Of a stretch of 64,000 bases of DNA, positions 23,917 to 33,631 are shown piece after piece. How positions within the stretch are numbered: the first letter of the stretch is position 1; each line of letters begins with the position of its first letter. The stretch covers positions 992,001-1,056,000 of the forward strand of contig NZ_UWOS01000001.1 of NCBI RefSeq assembly GCF_900604515.1. Direction: 5' to 3'. Under the pieces are notes generated by a model. That model had not been told where the DNA came from and did not search any database. It saw nothing but the letters and a program-made list of their open reading frames with translations. Origin of the DNA: Arcanobacterium ihumii (GTDB taxonomy: Bacteria; Actinomycetota; Actinomycetes; Actinomycetales; Actinomycetaceae). Made by a program: the position numbers and the translations under genes.

Positions 23917-26900
23917 TGTTCCTCCACCGAGAATCGAAGTGTGGCTACTTGGAAGGCGCCCAAGGTTAGTGAATAACTATCGCCTTCCTGATGAGAGACG
24001 GTTGGTACGTCGTTGGTATCTTCATAGAGTAAATTGGTGCAACGGACGTTGCTTGCGTCCGGGATCGAAAGCTGAACGGTTTGTGGGCCACCTTGCGCTT
24101 CATAGAGGCGAACGACGACGTCACCCGAGCGGTCTGGAGCCATCGAAACTGATTCCACAACTGCTCCATCGACGCCAATGAGAGACTCAACAGTGGATCC
24201 GATTCCGAAACGACGCCCAAGATTGAGGTTTTGACCTTCTTGAACTGCGCGAAGAACGTTGGCATTGGGGAGAATTCGGAAGTTCCAGCTGTGAACACCT
24301 TGGTCTTGTTGTGGATCTGGATACTTTGCCGACTTAATCAACGTGGCTCGAATAGCGCTCCAGGTTCCGCGCTGCTCGTGCGGGTGACGGGTGATGTCCC
24401 AGCCGTATGTGGAATCGTTGGCGATTGTGAGGGATTGAGAAGCATTTGCGACTCGAAGCCAGCGATGGGTAGAAACTTCGAAACGATATGCGTCCCACGA
24501 AGTATTTTCGTGAGTTGCTCGCTCAATGAATCCCATCTGGGTCTCGTACTGGGCGCGATCCGTGTGGATATTCGTTGGGAATACAAGCTTGAGGATCTTC
24601 TCCTGCTCGTTCCAGTCGGCTTCAACGTGAAGATCGACGTGATCGTTGTAGACCAACCACTCGAGTGTTACCCGTGAAGAATCGAAGGCGGCATCGGCGG
24701 TGATTCGTACACAATCGTCAAGCTCTTCGATCTTTTCTAAATGCATATTGGTTACCGTGCGTTGTGAACCACGGTAGAAGGGATCAATGTCCCAGGCATC
24801 CCACATATTCGGGAAGTCTTGGTGGAGGTGGAGTTCGCCGGCACGTTGACCTCGTGGAATATAATCGAAGCCCTGAGTATTACGCATGCTTACACAGCAT
24901 CCGGATTCATCAAATTTTACGGTAAAGAACTCTGTGGAAACACTACGGGCGTTATGGTCAACCGTAATGTGGCTGTGCAGTGATTGTGGAGCACTGATGC
25001 TTAGCGCCTCTACGCTATGCGTTTTGAACGACGCCGCGTTAATGAGAACGCGGGAATCCGAAGCTGGACGGCTCGCCGCATCGTCGGAATTTGGATCAGT
25101 GAGGGAAACGCCAAGGGAAGTTAGGGCTTCTTTGATCAGGTTCTCACAGGTTGTGGAGATCTGAGCGTGGAGTTCACGAACTTCTCGGTAGACCCAAGCG
25201 ACTGAAGTACCTGGGAGGATGTCATGGAACTGGCAGAGAAGCAGTTTGTGCCATGCCGCTTGGAGATCGTCGTACGGATAATCCATTTTTCCGCGCGTAG
25301 CAGCGGTTGTACACCACAATTCGGCTTCACGGAGTAGAGCTTCGTTGCGGCGATTTCCCTGCTTGGCATCGATCTGAGAAGTGAAGGTGCCTCGGTGTAG
25401 CTCCAGGTAGAGTTCACCAACCCATACAGGGAGTTCGGTGTATTCTTCTTTGGCTCGCTCGAAGAAATCGTGCGGAGACTCAACTACAGTGCGAGGTGCG
25501 CCCTCGAGATCGGAGAATCGATGGAGGCGTGCCATCATCTCCCGGGTGGGGCCACCACCGCCGTCGCCATATCCGAATGGAAGGAGCGAACATGATGCCT
25601 TGCCTTTTTCTTTGAAGTTTTCGACGGCGTGAACCAGCTGAGCACCGGTAACTTCCGATCCATAGGTATCGGCAGGTGGGAAATGGGTGAAGATACGGCT
25701 TCCGTCAATTCCTTCCCACGCCAAGGTATGGTGAGGAAAAGTGTCTACCTGATTCCATGAAATCTTTTGAGTGAGGAAGCGTTCGATCCCTGCTTCTTTT
25801 GCAATCTGTGGAAGAGCGCCCGAATATCCAAAGGAATCTGGGAGCCAAACTTCCTTGCAATCAAAATCAAGTTCTTGGCGGAAAAAGCTGATTCCTTCAA
25901 CGAGCTGACGGCACATAGCTTCGCCGCCAGGTAGAACGGCATCAGGTTCCACCCACATGCCGCCTACTGGAACAATGGAACCTTCTTTTACACAGGTGCG
26001 GATACGGTCGAAGAGCTCTGGGTCCTGCTCTTTTACCCATGCTAGATGTTGGGCTGCTGGTAGCGCGAACACCAGTCCCGTTCCGTCTTCGATTAGGCGG
26101 ACGACGTTTGAAAGCGTGCGCACAACCTTGCGTTTTGTTTCGCGAATTGGCCAAAGCCAAGCGGAATCGATGTGTGCATGGCCGACGGCGCTCAGACGGT
26201 GAGCATGTGGAAGCGCGGGTTTTGCCAGCTCAGGTGCGAGGATTTCGCGAGCTAGGTGTGCGGTGCGTGGAATATCGTCTAATTCGAGTGCGTCTAATGC
26301 GCAGTTAAGAGTGTGGAGGACGTGCCATTCACGATCGCCGAAATGAGGCTGAGCTTGGATGAGTTCAAAAAGCACTGAAATATCTAGAGCTAGATCGTAA
26401 ACATCGCCGTGACGGATCGTTAGATCCGCGCGAGTCAGGGTGTAAAGATCTTCGAGAGAGGACGTGAGTTTATCGCCGTCGTAGGTGGGTTGGAACGGAA
26501 GGACTTCTAAGAGTAGAGGATTAGCTGCGGCCTCGATCGAGAACTGGACTTCGGTTCCCGCCACTTGCGGCAATGGAATCCATTGGTTGCGTGGGTTGAT
26601 TGCCTTGATACAGTGACCGTTTGAATCGCGTACCTGACCTTCGCATTGGAACCCTGCGGAGTGGTCTGCCCATCCGAGGTCTACGATTGCTTCGAAAACG
26701 TCGTTCGTTTCTAATTCACGGTTCGGGATGGTGGTATTGATGCTAAACCAAACTGTTTCCCATGGTGCACCCCATGAAGTTCCTGCCGTAATCGGTGTAA
26801 AGGATTCCCACGGAACACTGTTGAGAGCAACTGGTTCGCCAATGACGCTGCTATTTGTACCTAAACCCGAATTGTTGTTTTCGCGTGGAACTCGCCAAAA

Positions 26901-27002
26901 GCTAAGATTAAGAGGTGTGAGAATAGTATGCTGTGCGGGCAGAATCTTCTCACGCAGGGTGCGTTCCACGCGCTGCATAAGGATCTGACGGTTATCGTGC
27001 AT
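23913..27002 (-). CDS. GH38 alpha-mannosidase
   Basis: A 1029-residue cytoplasmic enzyme of normal GH38 length. The zinc site begins at residues 274-279 (GHAHID, followed by SAWLWPIRETKRK). The nucleophile is Asp389 in WLPDSFGYSGALPQI. The middle domain follows (WHKLLLCQFHDILPGTSV, with a metal-ligand His), then the C-terminal beta-sandwich part (NMWDAWDIDPFY onward). It removes alpha-linked mannose from N-glycan fragments. First gene of the leftward operon: ATG 27002 has AAGGAG, and a LacI-type operator lies 58 bases upstream. No secretion signal, so it acts after import. Confidence 0.95.
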   Translation of the reverse strand: MHDNRQILMQRVERTLREKILPAQHTILTPLNLSFWRVPRENNNSGLGTNSSVIGEPVALNSVPWESFTPITAGTSWGAPWETVWFSINTTIPNRELETNDVFEAIVDLGWADHSAGFQCEGQVRDSNGHCIKAINPRNQWIPLPQVAGTEVQFSIEAAANPLLLEVLPFQPTYDGDKLTSSLEDLYTLTRADLTIRHGDVYDLALDISVLFELIQAQPHFGDREWHVLHTLNCALDALELDDIPRTAHLAREILAPELAKPALPHAHRLSAVGHAHIDSAWLWPIRETKRKVVRTLSNVVRLIEDGTGLVFALPAAQHLAWVKEQDPELFDRIRTCVKEGSIVPVGGMWVEPDAVLPGGEAMCRQLVEGISFFRQELDFDCKEVWLPDSFGYSGALPQIAKEAGIERFLTQKISWNQVDTFPHHTLAWEGIDGSRIFTHFPPADTYGSEVTGAQLVHAVENFKEKGKASCSLLPFGYGDGGGGPTREMMARLHRFSDLEGAPRTVVESPHDFFERAKEEYTELPVWVGELYLELHRGTFTSQIDAKQGNRRNEALLREAELWCTTAATRGKMDYPYDDLQAAWHKLLLCQFHDILPGTSVAWVYREVRELHAQISTTCENLIKEALTSLGVSLTDPNSDDAASRPASDSRVLINAASFKTHSVEALSISAPQSLHSHITVDHNARSVSTEFFTVKFDESGCCVSMRNTQGFDYIPRGQRAGELHLHQDFPNMWDAWDIDPFYRGSQRTVTNMHLEKIEELDDCVRITADAAFDSSRVTLEWLVYNDHVDLHVEADWNEQEKILKLVFPTNIHTDRAQYETQMGFIERATHENTSWDAYRFEVSTHRWLRVANASQSLTIANDSTYGWDITRHPHEQRGTWSAIRATLIKSAKYPDPQQDQGVHSWNFRILPNANVLRAVQEGQNLNLGRRFGIGSTVESLIGVDGAVVESVSMAPDRSGDVVVRLYEAQGGPQTVQLSIPDASNVRCTNLLYEDTNDVPTVSHQEGDSYSLTLGAFQVATLRFSVEEQ

Positions 27003-27059
27003 CGGTTCTCCTTGGTTGAGATATGCGTCATTGAAATCTCCTACCTTGTAGCATAGGAA

Positions 27060-27073
27060 CTAAACCGCTTTAG
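27060..27073. promoter_or_regulatory. LacI-type operator for the leftward mannosidase/transporter operon
   Basis: CTAAACCGCTTTAG, with inverted CTAAA and TTTAG arms around CCGC, followed by TGC. The same motif with one base changed occurs at 28308, in front of the GH85 gene. It lies between GH38 and the regulator gene, so it may control both. Confidence 0.8.
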
Positions 27074-27143
27074 TGCAAGACTTTACGCAAAGTTTGTGGG
27101 AAAGTGTTTCATAGAAATAATCGAACTGGTTCTAGGAGTAATC

Positions 27144-28160
27144 GTGGGCAGGCCAACTATCAAGGATATTGCGAAGCAAGCAGGGGTAAGCTCCGCAGCG
27201 GTATCCTTTGCCCTTAATAATCGCCCTGGAATTTCTGATGCGACTCGTGAAAGAATCCTGCGCACCGCGAAAGAAGCGGGCTGGGTTCCTAATTCGGTGG
27301 CTATTGCGTTGTCCGGTTCGAAAGCTGGTGCGGTTGGGCTAATTATTGCTCGTCCAGAATCTGCATATTCCAACGAACGCTTCTTCTTTGAATTTATTGT
27401 GGGGTTGCAACGTTCGCTCACCGAAGCGAACCTTGACCTAGTTTTCCACACCGCCACAAACCTCGATGAAGAGCTTTCGATGTATCGCAGGTGGATGGCT
27501 CAGGGGAGAGTCGATGGAGTGGTTGTTATTGACCCACGAGTCGACGATCCACGTCCGGACCTCCTTCGTAAGTTAGGTATGCCTGGTGTTTTTGTGGGTG
27601 CCAAGCATAAAGATTTCGGTGCTGTTCTAGCTGACGATGCGGCGATGATGACGGCGATCGTCGATCATCTCCAAGTTCAGGGAGCTAAACGCCTGGGTTA
27701 CGTGGCAGGTAATTTTGCGCTATTGCATACTCAAACACGCTTCGCGGCACTCCGCAATCGTGGAAAAGAACTTGGGATAGACGTCGTCGTAGCTGAAGAT
27801 GTAGATGTTAGTGAGGCGTCAAGCTATGAAGCAGTGGAGAAGCTTTTAACATCGAAAGACGCTCCGGATGCCTTGGTTTTCGATAATGAAATCCTTGCCC
27901 TTGGAGGTGTGCAGGCAGTCCATCGCCATCACCTAGCTGTTGGTGAAGATGTACTTATGGTTTCGTGTGAGGATTCGGATGTGTGCCGGGTGCTTAATCC
28001 ACCGATTACTGCGGTCAGGAAGTCTGCGCGTTTGCTTGGAGAGCATGCCGGAACGGTGCTGTCTGAACTTCTGAATAAGGACGAGTGTCGCGTTATTGTA
28101 GAAGAGAATCCTCGTTTAGAAGAGCGTGAATCAACCATGCGGAGCACTATTCTGGTGTGA
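27144..28160 (+). CDS. LacI family transcriptional regulator of the N-glycan locus
   Basis: A 338-residue LacI protein. The N-terminal helix-turn-helix is TIKDIAKQAGVSSAAVSFAL, followed by the hinge DATRERILRTAKEAGW. The periplasmic-binding-like effector domain follows (AGAVGLIIARPES, VDGVVVIDPRVDD, GYVAGNFALLHTQTRFAALR). GTG 27144 was chosen because AGGAG lies five bases upstream and the protein then begins at the conserved GRPTIKDIA. Placed between the divergent enzyme/transporter operon and the GH85 gene, with matching operators at 27060 and 28308, it most likely represses both arms until a mannose-containing oligosaccharide is present. Confidence 0.92.
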   Translation: MGRPTIKDIAKQAGVSSAAVSFALNNRPGISDATRERILRTAKEAGWVPNSVAIALSGSKAGAVGLIIARPESAYSNERFFFEFIVGLQRSLTEANLDLVFHTATNLDEELSMYRRWMAQGRVDGVVVIDPRVDDPRPDLLRKLGMPGVFVGAKHKDFGAVLADDAAMMTAIVDHLQVQGAKRLGYVAGNFALLHTQTRFAALRNRGKELGIDVVVAEDVDVSEASSYEAVEKLLTSKDAPDALVFDNEILALGGVQAVHRHHLAVGEDVLMVSCEDSDVCRVLNPPITAVRKSARLLGEHAGTVLSELLNKDECRVIVEENPRLEERESTMRSTILV

Positions 28161-28214
28161 ATGGAAAGGTTAGCTCTGGTGGTATTGCACCTCAACCTTT
28201 TAATCAATAAAACC

Positions 28215-28228
28215 CTAGACCGTTTGAG
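28215..28228. promoter_or_regulatory. Possible third, weaker LacI operator
   Basis: CTAGACCGTTTGAG differs from the CTAAACCGNTTTAG sites at two symmetric positions. It lies about 90 bases upstream of the strong copy at 28308. The spacing could allow looping between bound tetramers, though it may be a chance match. Confidence 0.45.
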
Positions 28229-28307
28229 CGGTTTATCTAATTTGAGCTATTTATAGAAAATGATTGCGGATCTCAACAGACCTTAGGTAGCGTGTACCTT
28301 ACAGTAG

Positions 28308-28321
28308 CTAAACCGATTTAG
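28308..28321. promoter_or_regulatory. LacI-type operator upstream of the GH85 gene
   Basis: CTAAACCGATTTAG followed by TGC, nearly identical to the site at 27060. It lies 61 bases before the GH85 start, at about promoter position. The pair shows that the two diverging arms share a regulator, most simply the LacI protein encoded between them. Confidence 0.8.
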
Positions 28322-28382
28322 TGCGCTTGTGCTCGCGGTTTTCTGCTCAACTTGAAGGTCGATCAAAGCGAAGGGGCTTTGT

Positions 28383-31300
28383 ATGCGTTCTACACGTCGT
28401 CGCATATCTTTTATTTCGGCACTGTCAATATTTGCGTTTCTAGCTTCACCTGCGCAGGCAGCGGATTCTTATCCACCCGCCGGAGAAGCTGCTGTTGCTA
28501 GTGCCCAGCCAGTACTTTCTGGATATCGAGTACAAAGTATTCGTGATTGGACTCCAGAATCTGATCCATTTGCAAACCAATTGCGAGCAACCGTTCCGCT
28601 CCAAAAACGAATCGCAGCGAATCCAGCTACGCAGGCCAAACCGGAACTGGATGGGCGCGCGGAGGTCATGCTAATGCAGGGCGATTACGGCAACTCGTTC
28701 TTTGGCTCAACCACATACAACAACACGTTTTCTGACCACACGTTCAATTTTTGGCAGTACTCGGATTATTGGTCGCCCTGGCACGGAGCGGCATCACTTG
28801 GAGTTCCGCAAACGATCTACAACCCTGCCACCTCGAATTGGCGTGACCGCGGATTTGAATTTGGAGTACTAAGCGTTCCTAGTCCGGAATACACAAATGC
28901 CGCTCATCGCAACGGTGTTAAATCGATCGGAATTCTTTACTTTGATCCCTATTTCCGCCCAGGCCTAACGTTTAAAGAAATGTTCGATAAAGACCCAAAT
29001 TCTCAAGGGTATCTGCTTGCTCAGAAACTCGTGGAGATGGCAAAATACTACGGATTCGATGGCTACTTCCTTAACCAAGAAGAAGCTGTGTCCGATCCGT
29101 CCGAATTTAAGCCGTTTATGGCTTACCTGACTTCCCAAGGTCTTTACACTCAGTGGTACGACACCAACTCGCAGTTCAATGCCTCGAAGGCGGCTTGGCT
29201 CCGAGATAATCAGCATGGACGCATTCACAGTTCGGTATTTGTGAACTATGGTAACGATGGAAAAGCGATGAACGCGTGGGCAAAAGCCAATGGGTATGAC
29301 CCCTATGCTGAAGTTTTTGCAGGTGTTGAAGCTAACCAAACCGGTTTTGGTGGAACCGGTGGTGTTGACCAAGGCTTCACCTCGGCCACAAACCATTCAC
29401 CTTTAACCTCAATTGCGCTGTTCACGCCGTCAGACTTCTACCAGCGTGGACTTGATGATCAGATCAAGGACATTACGGGACGAAGCGACACGAATTTGCC
29501 ATTTATGCAGCAAGATTCCTATCAGTGGATGGTTTCTGAACGTGAGCGTATGTACTTCTCCGGTCCGAAACAAGACGTTACGGCAACCGGTGCTGCAAAC
29601 CTTATCACCCGGGAAGAAGTTGGTATTAATAATACTGGTTGGATTGGCGTCGCTGATTTCATTCCAGCCCGTTCGGTGATTTCTGGAACTGAATTTTACT
29701 CGCTCTTTAACACTGGAAAGGGAATGCGTTCCTACCAAAAGGGGACTGTGAGCTCTGCTAAGAAGTTCTCAGATATGGGAGCGCAGTCCATCTTGCCGTC
29801 CTGGCAATGGTGGATTACCGCGGAAAAACAACCAACGCTCAAAGCTGATTTTGACTACGGTGACCAGCCCCGTACTGATTTACAGGGCAAGCCTGTTACC
29901 TCGCCGTTTACACCAGTTGGGGCTTACGACGGCGGTTCCTCGCTTGTACTTTATGGCGTGGCTGACGTTCCACAAACCGTGAAGCTCTTTAAAACCGATC
30001 TTAAGGTAACGGCCGGTTCGAAGGCATCGGTGGTGTGGAAGAATACGCAAGCTACGGCGAACGCTCAGCTCGCCGTCGTTTTCGCTGATGAACCGACTAA
30101 AACTATTACGTTCCCACTTGGTGATTCAACCGGACAGTGGCAAGAATCTGTGATTGACCTAGGTCAATATGGAGGAAAAACAATTGTGACACTTGGTGTT
30201 CAGGTTGAGAATGCTGCGCGTGGTGTTGAGCCAATTCAAGTGAATGTTGGAAAACTGGCACTTACTTCGGGTCAGGAAGCTCCGCAGGCTCCGCAAGGAC
30301 TTCACGTGGATGAGCTACTTACAGATGGTCAGATGAATATTTCCTGGCAACCGCAGAGCTTTAATGAAGTGGATTCCTATGTGTTTGAAGGCATTGATTC
30401 CCAAGGGAACGTTCATGAATTTGGGCGCGGATTTGGGCAAGCGCGCTACATAAAGAATGTAGGTATTTCAGGTGACTTTACCTTGCAGGTTCGCGCTGTC
30501 GGTAAAGACGGGCAGTATTCTGCTCCTGCAAAGTTAGTTGTTGAGCAGTCGAAACTTCCACAGAACCTCACTATTCCTACTGCTCTTGATTCTCAAGGGC
30601 ACTTTGTAGAAGCAAAAGAAGCCGGCAAGGTTAGTTTGGCATGGAACGCTGTTTCGGGGGCTCAAGGTTATGAAGTGCGGCTCAAGACGCTCTTTGCTGA
30701 TGCTAATAATCCCTACCATGGCGAAGCAAAGGTACAGGTTGGAGCTGGTCAAACCGATGTGACTATGGTTGCACCACCGGAAGGTGAGCGTTTCCAGATC
30801 TGTGTAACACCGCTGGGTAAAGAGCTAGGTGCGGTTAAAGAGGTATGTCAGCGGGGTCGCTACCATGATTCATATGCGGCGCCAATGCATAAGCAGGACT
30901 TTGGGTTGCTTGGTGGAGCTAAATTCCATTTGAAGAATCCAACGACGACTGACTGGCAAAAGGTTTCGTCAAAGGGTGACGAAACCTGGGTTGCTACCCG
31001 TGGAAAGAATAATAATGCGCAATGGAATAATCACGACGAAAATGGACGATTGACCGTAGAGCGCACTGTAAAGTCTACAATTGCTTATTCCCTAGTTGAC
31101 TATGCGGGAAATTCCTCACAACCAATAGAGCTGAAACTAAATGGAGACAAGATTGATTTTGTTGATCGGGCGGCTCCTGAAGTATGGGCAACTCCATGGA
31201 ATCCACAGGTTGTGAAAAAGGGGCAGGCAATTACACCGATTACGGTAACTGCTCGCGATAATGCAGGAGGGGTGAAGATTTCAGTTTCGCTCAAAGAAAT

Positions 31301-31886
31301 TCCGCAGTCTACTGGTGCCGAGGCAAAGCCAATTGCGCAGACCCTACCGACTACGCGGGATTTGGAACTTGTGCAGATCAAACCATCCACGCAGCTACAG
31401 GCAATGAACTCTGCTCAAGGAGATATGGCGGTTTTCAGAACTGCTTCGTTAATAGCTCCACAACTTGCCTATAAGCCAGCGTCGGCAAGCACCCAAGCCA
31501 CTTCCTCCCTTGGTGGTCTCAGTTTTGATGAAGCTACCAGGACTCTTTCAGGAGTTCCGCAGTGGGAGGGCGTTCGTGAATTGGTAGTTACGGCAACTGA
31601 TAAATCGGGTAATTCCTCAACGATGTCCTTAACTATTCAAGGAAGCGGCACGAGTTCCCCAACGCCGAGCCCTGCCCCAGATTCGAGTGCTTCTCAAGGA
31701 ACAGGTGCGACCTCCAGCGCGGGAAACGCACAAGCTGGATCAGGAAGTGATGTTGCTCCGGCTCCGCGCCTTGATAGTGAGCTTTCTCAGACCGGATCAA
31801 AGTTGGTAATTTGGTTGACGCTGGTTCTGGCGCTCTGTCTATGTGTAGGTGTTGGGTTCACGATGTGTTCTAAGAAACACCGGTGA
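28383..31886 (+). CDS. Cell-wall-anchored GH85 endo-beta-N-acetylglucosaminidase (EndoD-like)
   Basis: An 1167-residue surface protein. The signal peptide is residues 1-26 (ISALSIFAFLASPAQA). The GH85 catalytic barrel spans ~90-420, with the catalytic Asn231 and Glu233 in GFDGYFLNQEE. Beta-sandwich and fibronectin-like modules follow (~500-900), then Ig-like and putative-binding repeats. The tail is rich in Ser, Pro and Thr, with sorting signal LSQTG, a membrane helix and a final KKHR. GH85 enzymes cut the chitobiose core of N-glycans, leaving one GlcNAc on the protein; EndoD-type enzymes act on host immunoglobulin and other glycoproteins. Ribosome binding site GAAGGGG. The sorting motif LSQTG departs slightly from LPxTG. 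No sortase gene lies in the window. Confidence 0.95.
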   Translation: MRSTRRRISFISALSIFAFLASPAQAADSYPPAGEAAVASAQPVLSGYRVQSIRDWTPESDPFANQLRATVPLQKRIAANPATQAKPELDGRAEVMLMQGDYGNSFFGSTTYNNTFSDHTFNFWQYSDYWSPWHGAASLGVPQTIYNPATSNWRDRGFEFGVLSVPSPEYTNAAHRNGVKSIGILYFDPYFRPGLTFKEMFDKDPNSQGYLLAQKLVEMAKYYGFDGYFLNQEEAVSDPSEFKPFMAYLTSQGLYTQWYDTNSQFNASKAAWLRDNQHGRIHSSVFVNYGNDGKAMNAWAKANGYDPYAEVFAGVEANQTGFGGTGGVDQGFTSATNHSPLTSIALFTPSDFYQRGLDDQIKDITGRSDTNLPFMQQDSYQWMVSERERMYFSGPKQDVTATGAANLITREEVGINNTGWIGVADFIPARSVISGTEFYSLFNTGKGMRSYQKGTVSSAKKFSDMGAQSILPSWQWWITAEKQPTLKADFDYGDQPRTDLQGKPVTSPFTPVGAYDGGSSLVLYGVADVPQTVKLFKTDLKVTAGSKASVVWKNTQATANAQLAVVFADEPTKTITFPLGDSTGQWQESVIDLGQYGGKTIVTLGVQVENAARGVEPIQVNVGKLALTSGQEAPQAPQGLHVDELLTDGQMNISWQPQSFNEVDSYVFEGIDSQGNVHEFGRGFGQARYIKNVGISGDFTLQVRAVGKDGQYSAPAKLVVEQSKLPQNLTIPTALDSQGHFVEAKEAGKVSLAWNAVSGAQGYEVRLKTLFADANNPYHGEAKVQVGAGQTDVTMVAPPEGERFQICVTPLGKELGAVKEVCQRGRYHDSYAAPMHKQDFGLLGGAKFHLKNPTTTDWQKVSSKGDETWVATRGKNNNAQWNNHDENGRLTVERTVKSTIAYSLVDYAGNSSQPIELKLNGDKIDFVDRAAPEVWATPWNPQVVKKGQAITPITVTARDNAGGVKISVSLKEIPQSTGAEAKPIAQTLPTTRDLELVQIKPSTQLQAMNSAQGDMAVFRTASLIAPQLAYKPASASTQATSSLGGLSFDEATRTLSGVPQWEGVRELVVTATDKSGNSSTMSLTIQGSGTSSPTPSPAPDSSASQGTGATSSAGNAQAGSGSDVAPAPRLDSELSQTGSKLVIWLTLVLALCLCVGVGFTMCSKKHR

Positions 31887-31903
31887 GCTAGGAGAATTAG
31901 AGA

Positions 31904-31946
31904 CCGTGTGACTTGGGTTAGTACACCGTTAACCTAAGTCACACGG
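31904..31946. terminator. Bidirectional hairpin terminator between GH85 and decarboxylase genes
   Basis: Arms of 17 bases (31904-31920 and 31930-31946) pair with one G-T wobble around a 9-base loop. It sits between two convergent stops. Flanking T-runs are poor on both sides, so its efficiency is uncertain. Confidence 0.65.
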
Positions 31947-31956
31947 AATCGAGGTG

Positions 31957-33621
31957 TTATCCCATACTTGATACGAAATCAAGAGCGGACGGAATGTCTT
32001 GGGCATCGGTAACTGCTTCGATAAGCACGAGTTTTCCGGGGTGTTCCATGGCTGTTTGTAGCGCAAAATCAAGTTCTTGGCTGGTAGTTGCCTTGAAAAC
32101 TAAATGGTTTGTTGGGTCAGACCCGAAGAATTCGAGTGCCAAGTCCCACCGCCACGCAGGAATTGTGTTGTAGCTGGCAGTCATGCCGTGAATAGCACGC
32201 TCAACGGTGTAGCCATCATTGTTAATAAGAATGACGACGGCGGGAATGTCTTCACGAATCATTTGCCCAAGCTCTTGTATTGTGAGTTGTGCAGAACCGT
32301 CACCAATGAAAAGTACTGGCCGCTTATTGCGGTCGGCAAGCCCTGCGCCTACAGTTGCCGGCAGAGTGTAGCCAATTGATCCCCAGAGGGGCTGTCCGAC
32401 AAAAGTGACGCCCTGTGGAAAGCGGCACTGTGAGAGACCAAAGAAGCTGGTTCCCTGCTCGGCTAGGACGATGTGCGAGGCATTAAGGTGTGTAGCAACT
32501 AATTGCCACAAATCATCTTGCTGTAAGGGGGTGTCCGTCAGCTCAATAGGAGTGTAATTCGAATCAAACTTCTCGAACGGCATTGCCTCGACATGAAGTT
32601 CACAGATTACTTGTTCGGTAATATTTAAGGAAGTAGCGATGCTAAGTGGAGCAAAAACACGGTTCCCAATTCGAGCTTCGGAACGTCCAAGATCTATCCG
32701 GTGCTCGTTGTCGATCTTGGCAGTGAATCCGCCGGTGGTGTTATCGGTGAATTGGACACCGATCGTCATTAGTGCATCAGCATTTTCAACGGCAACTCGA
32801 ACGGGTTCGGCGGATGCGGATCCTGAATAGGTCCCCACGTAATTTGTAAGCGATTCGTCTACCAAGCTCTTTCCCCAAGACAGAGTAGTTACGGGCAGAC
32901 CTGTTTTATCCAAAAAAGAACGTAACTGATCAGCGGCACCGTCGCGGTGAACCAAAATATCGGCAAGTACGGTTACTTTCTTTCCTTGAATAAAATTACG
33001 TAGCTCTGCCTCGAATTCTGTTGCGGCTGTTTCGCTAGAAACAGGTTCGAGTCGAACAAGTGGAGTGCTTGGAGGAGTAGCGGGGCTAGCTGCTACGTCG
33101 GCTGCCAAGATAATCATTCCTGGACGCTTGTGGAACAAAACTTGTGAAAGAGCGTGATCTATCTGTGCGCTCGCCGTTGGCGCCTCAACATCAATGACGC
33201 AACAGGTAATTTCTTTAGCAATGCGCGCAAAGTGTTCGAAGTTTCCGTCACCCAGACTGTGGTGAGCCCGGCGGTGTTCTGCTTGGATATGTTTAGCAGG
33301 AGCGCCAACAATATGAACAACCGGAACGAATTCCGCGAAGGAACCGGCGATTGCGTTGGTTGCAGAGAGTTCGCCCACTCCGTAGGTGGTGAGAAGTGCA
33401 CCGATTCCTTTAATGCGAGCGTATCCGTCTGCGCTATAGCCCGCGTTGAGCTCGTTTGCTGAACCGGCCCAATGGATGTTCTCATGCGCGATCACATGGT
33501 CAAGGAAATGAAGGTTGTAATCTCCTGGAACTCCAAAAAGTTCGTCGATTCCAATTTCGTTGAGTCGATCAAGGAGATAGTCTCCAACGGTATATGACTG
33601 AGGTGAGTTTGAAGTAGTCAT
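31957..33621 (-). CDS. Thiamine-diphosphate-dependent 2-keto acid decarboxylase (pyruvate/indolepyruvate type)
   Basis: A 554-residue enzyme with YTVGDYLLDRLNEIGIDELFGVPGDYN, the catalytic Glu in AGSANELNAGYSADGYAR, a double His in RRAHHSLGDG, and the ThDP/Mg motif GDGSAQLTIQELGQMI ending in INNDGYT. The paired His and overall length place it with pyruvate, indolepyruvate, phenylpyruvate and branched-chain keto acid decarboxylases, which yield an aldehyde and CO2. The substrate cannot be fixed by eye. ATG 33621 with AAAGGAATAAC was preferred; the longer frame overlaps the regulator. It is co-transcribed with the TetR gene 10 bases upstream. Confidence 0.9.
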   Translation of the reverse strand: MTTSNSPQSYTVGDYLLDRLNEIGIDELFGVPGDYNLHFLDHVIAHENIHWAGSANELNAGYSADGYARIKGIGALLTTYGVGELSATNAIAGSFAEFVPVVHIVGAPAKHIQAEHRRAHHSLGDGNFEHFARIAKEITCCVIDVEAPTASAQIDHALSQVLFHKRPGMIILAADVAASPATPPSTPLVRLEPVSSETAATEFEAELRNFIQGKKVTVLADILVHRDGAADQLRSFLDKTGLPVTTLSWGKSLVDESLTNYVGTYSGSASAEPVRVAVENADALMTIGVQFTDNTTGGFTAKIDNEHRIDLGRSEARIGNRVFAPLSIATSLNITEQVICELHVEAMPFEKFDSNYTPIELTDTPLQQDDLWQLVATHLNASHIVLAEQGTSFFGLSQCRFPQGVTFVGQPLWGSIGYTLPATVGAGLADRNKRPVLFIGDGSAQLTIQELGQMIREDIPAVVILINNDGYTVERAIHGMTASYNTIPAWRWDLALEFFGSDPTNHLVFKATTSQELDFALQTAMEHPGKLVLIEAVTDAQDIPSALDFVSSMG

Positions 33622-33631
33622 ATGGTGTTTG

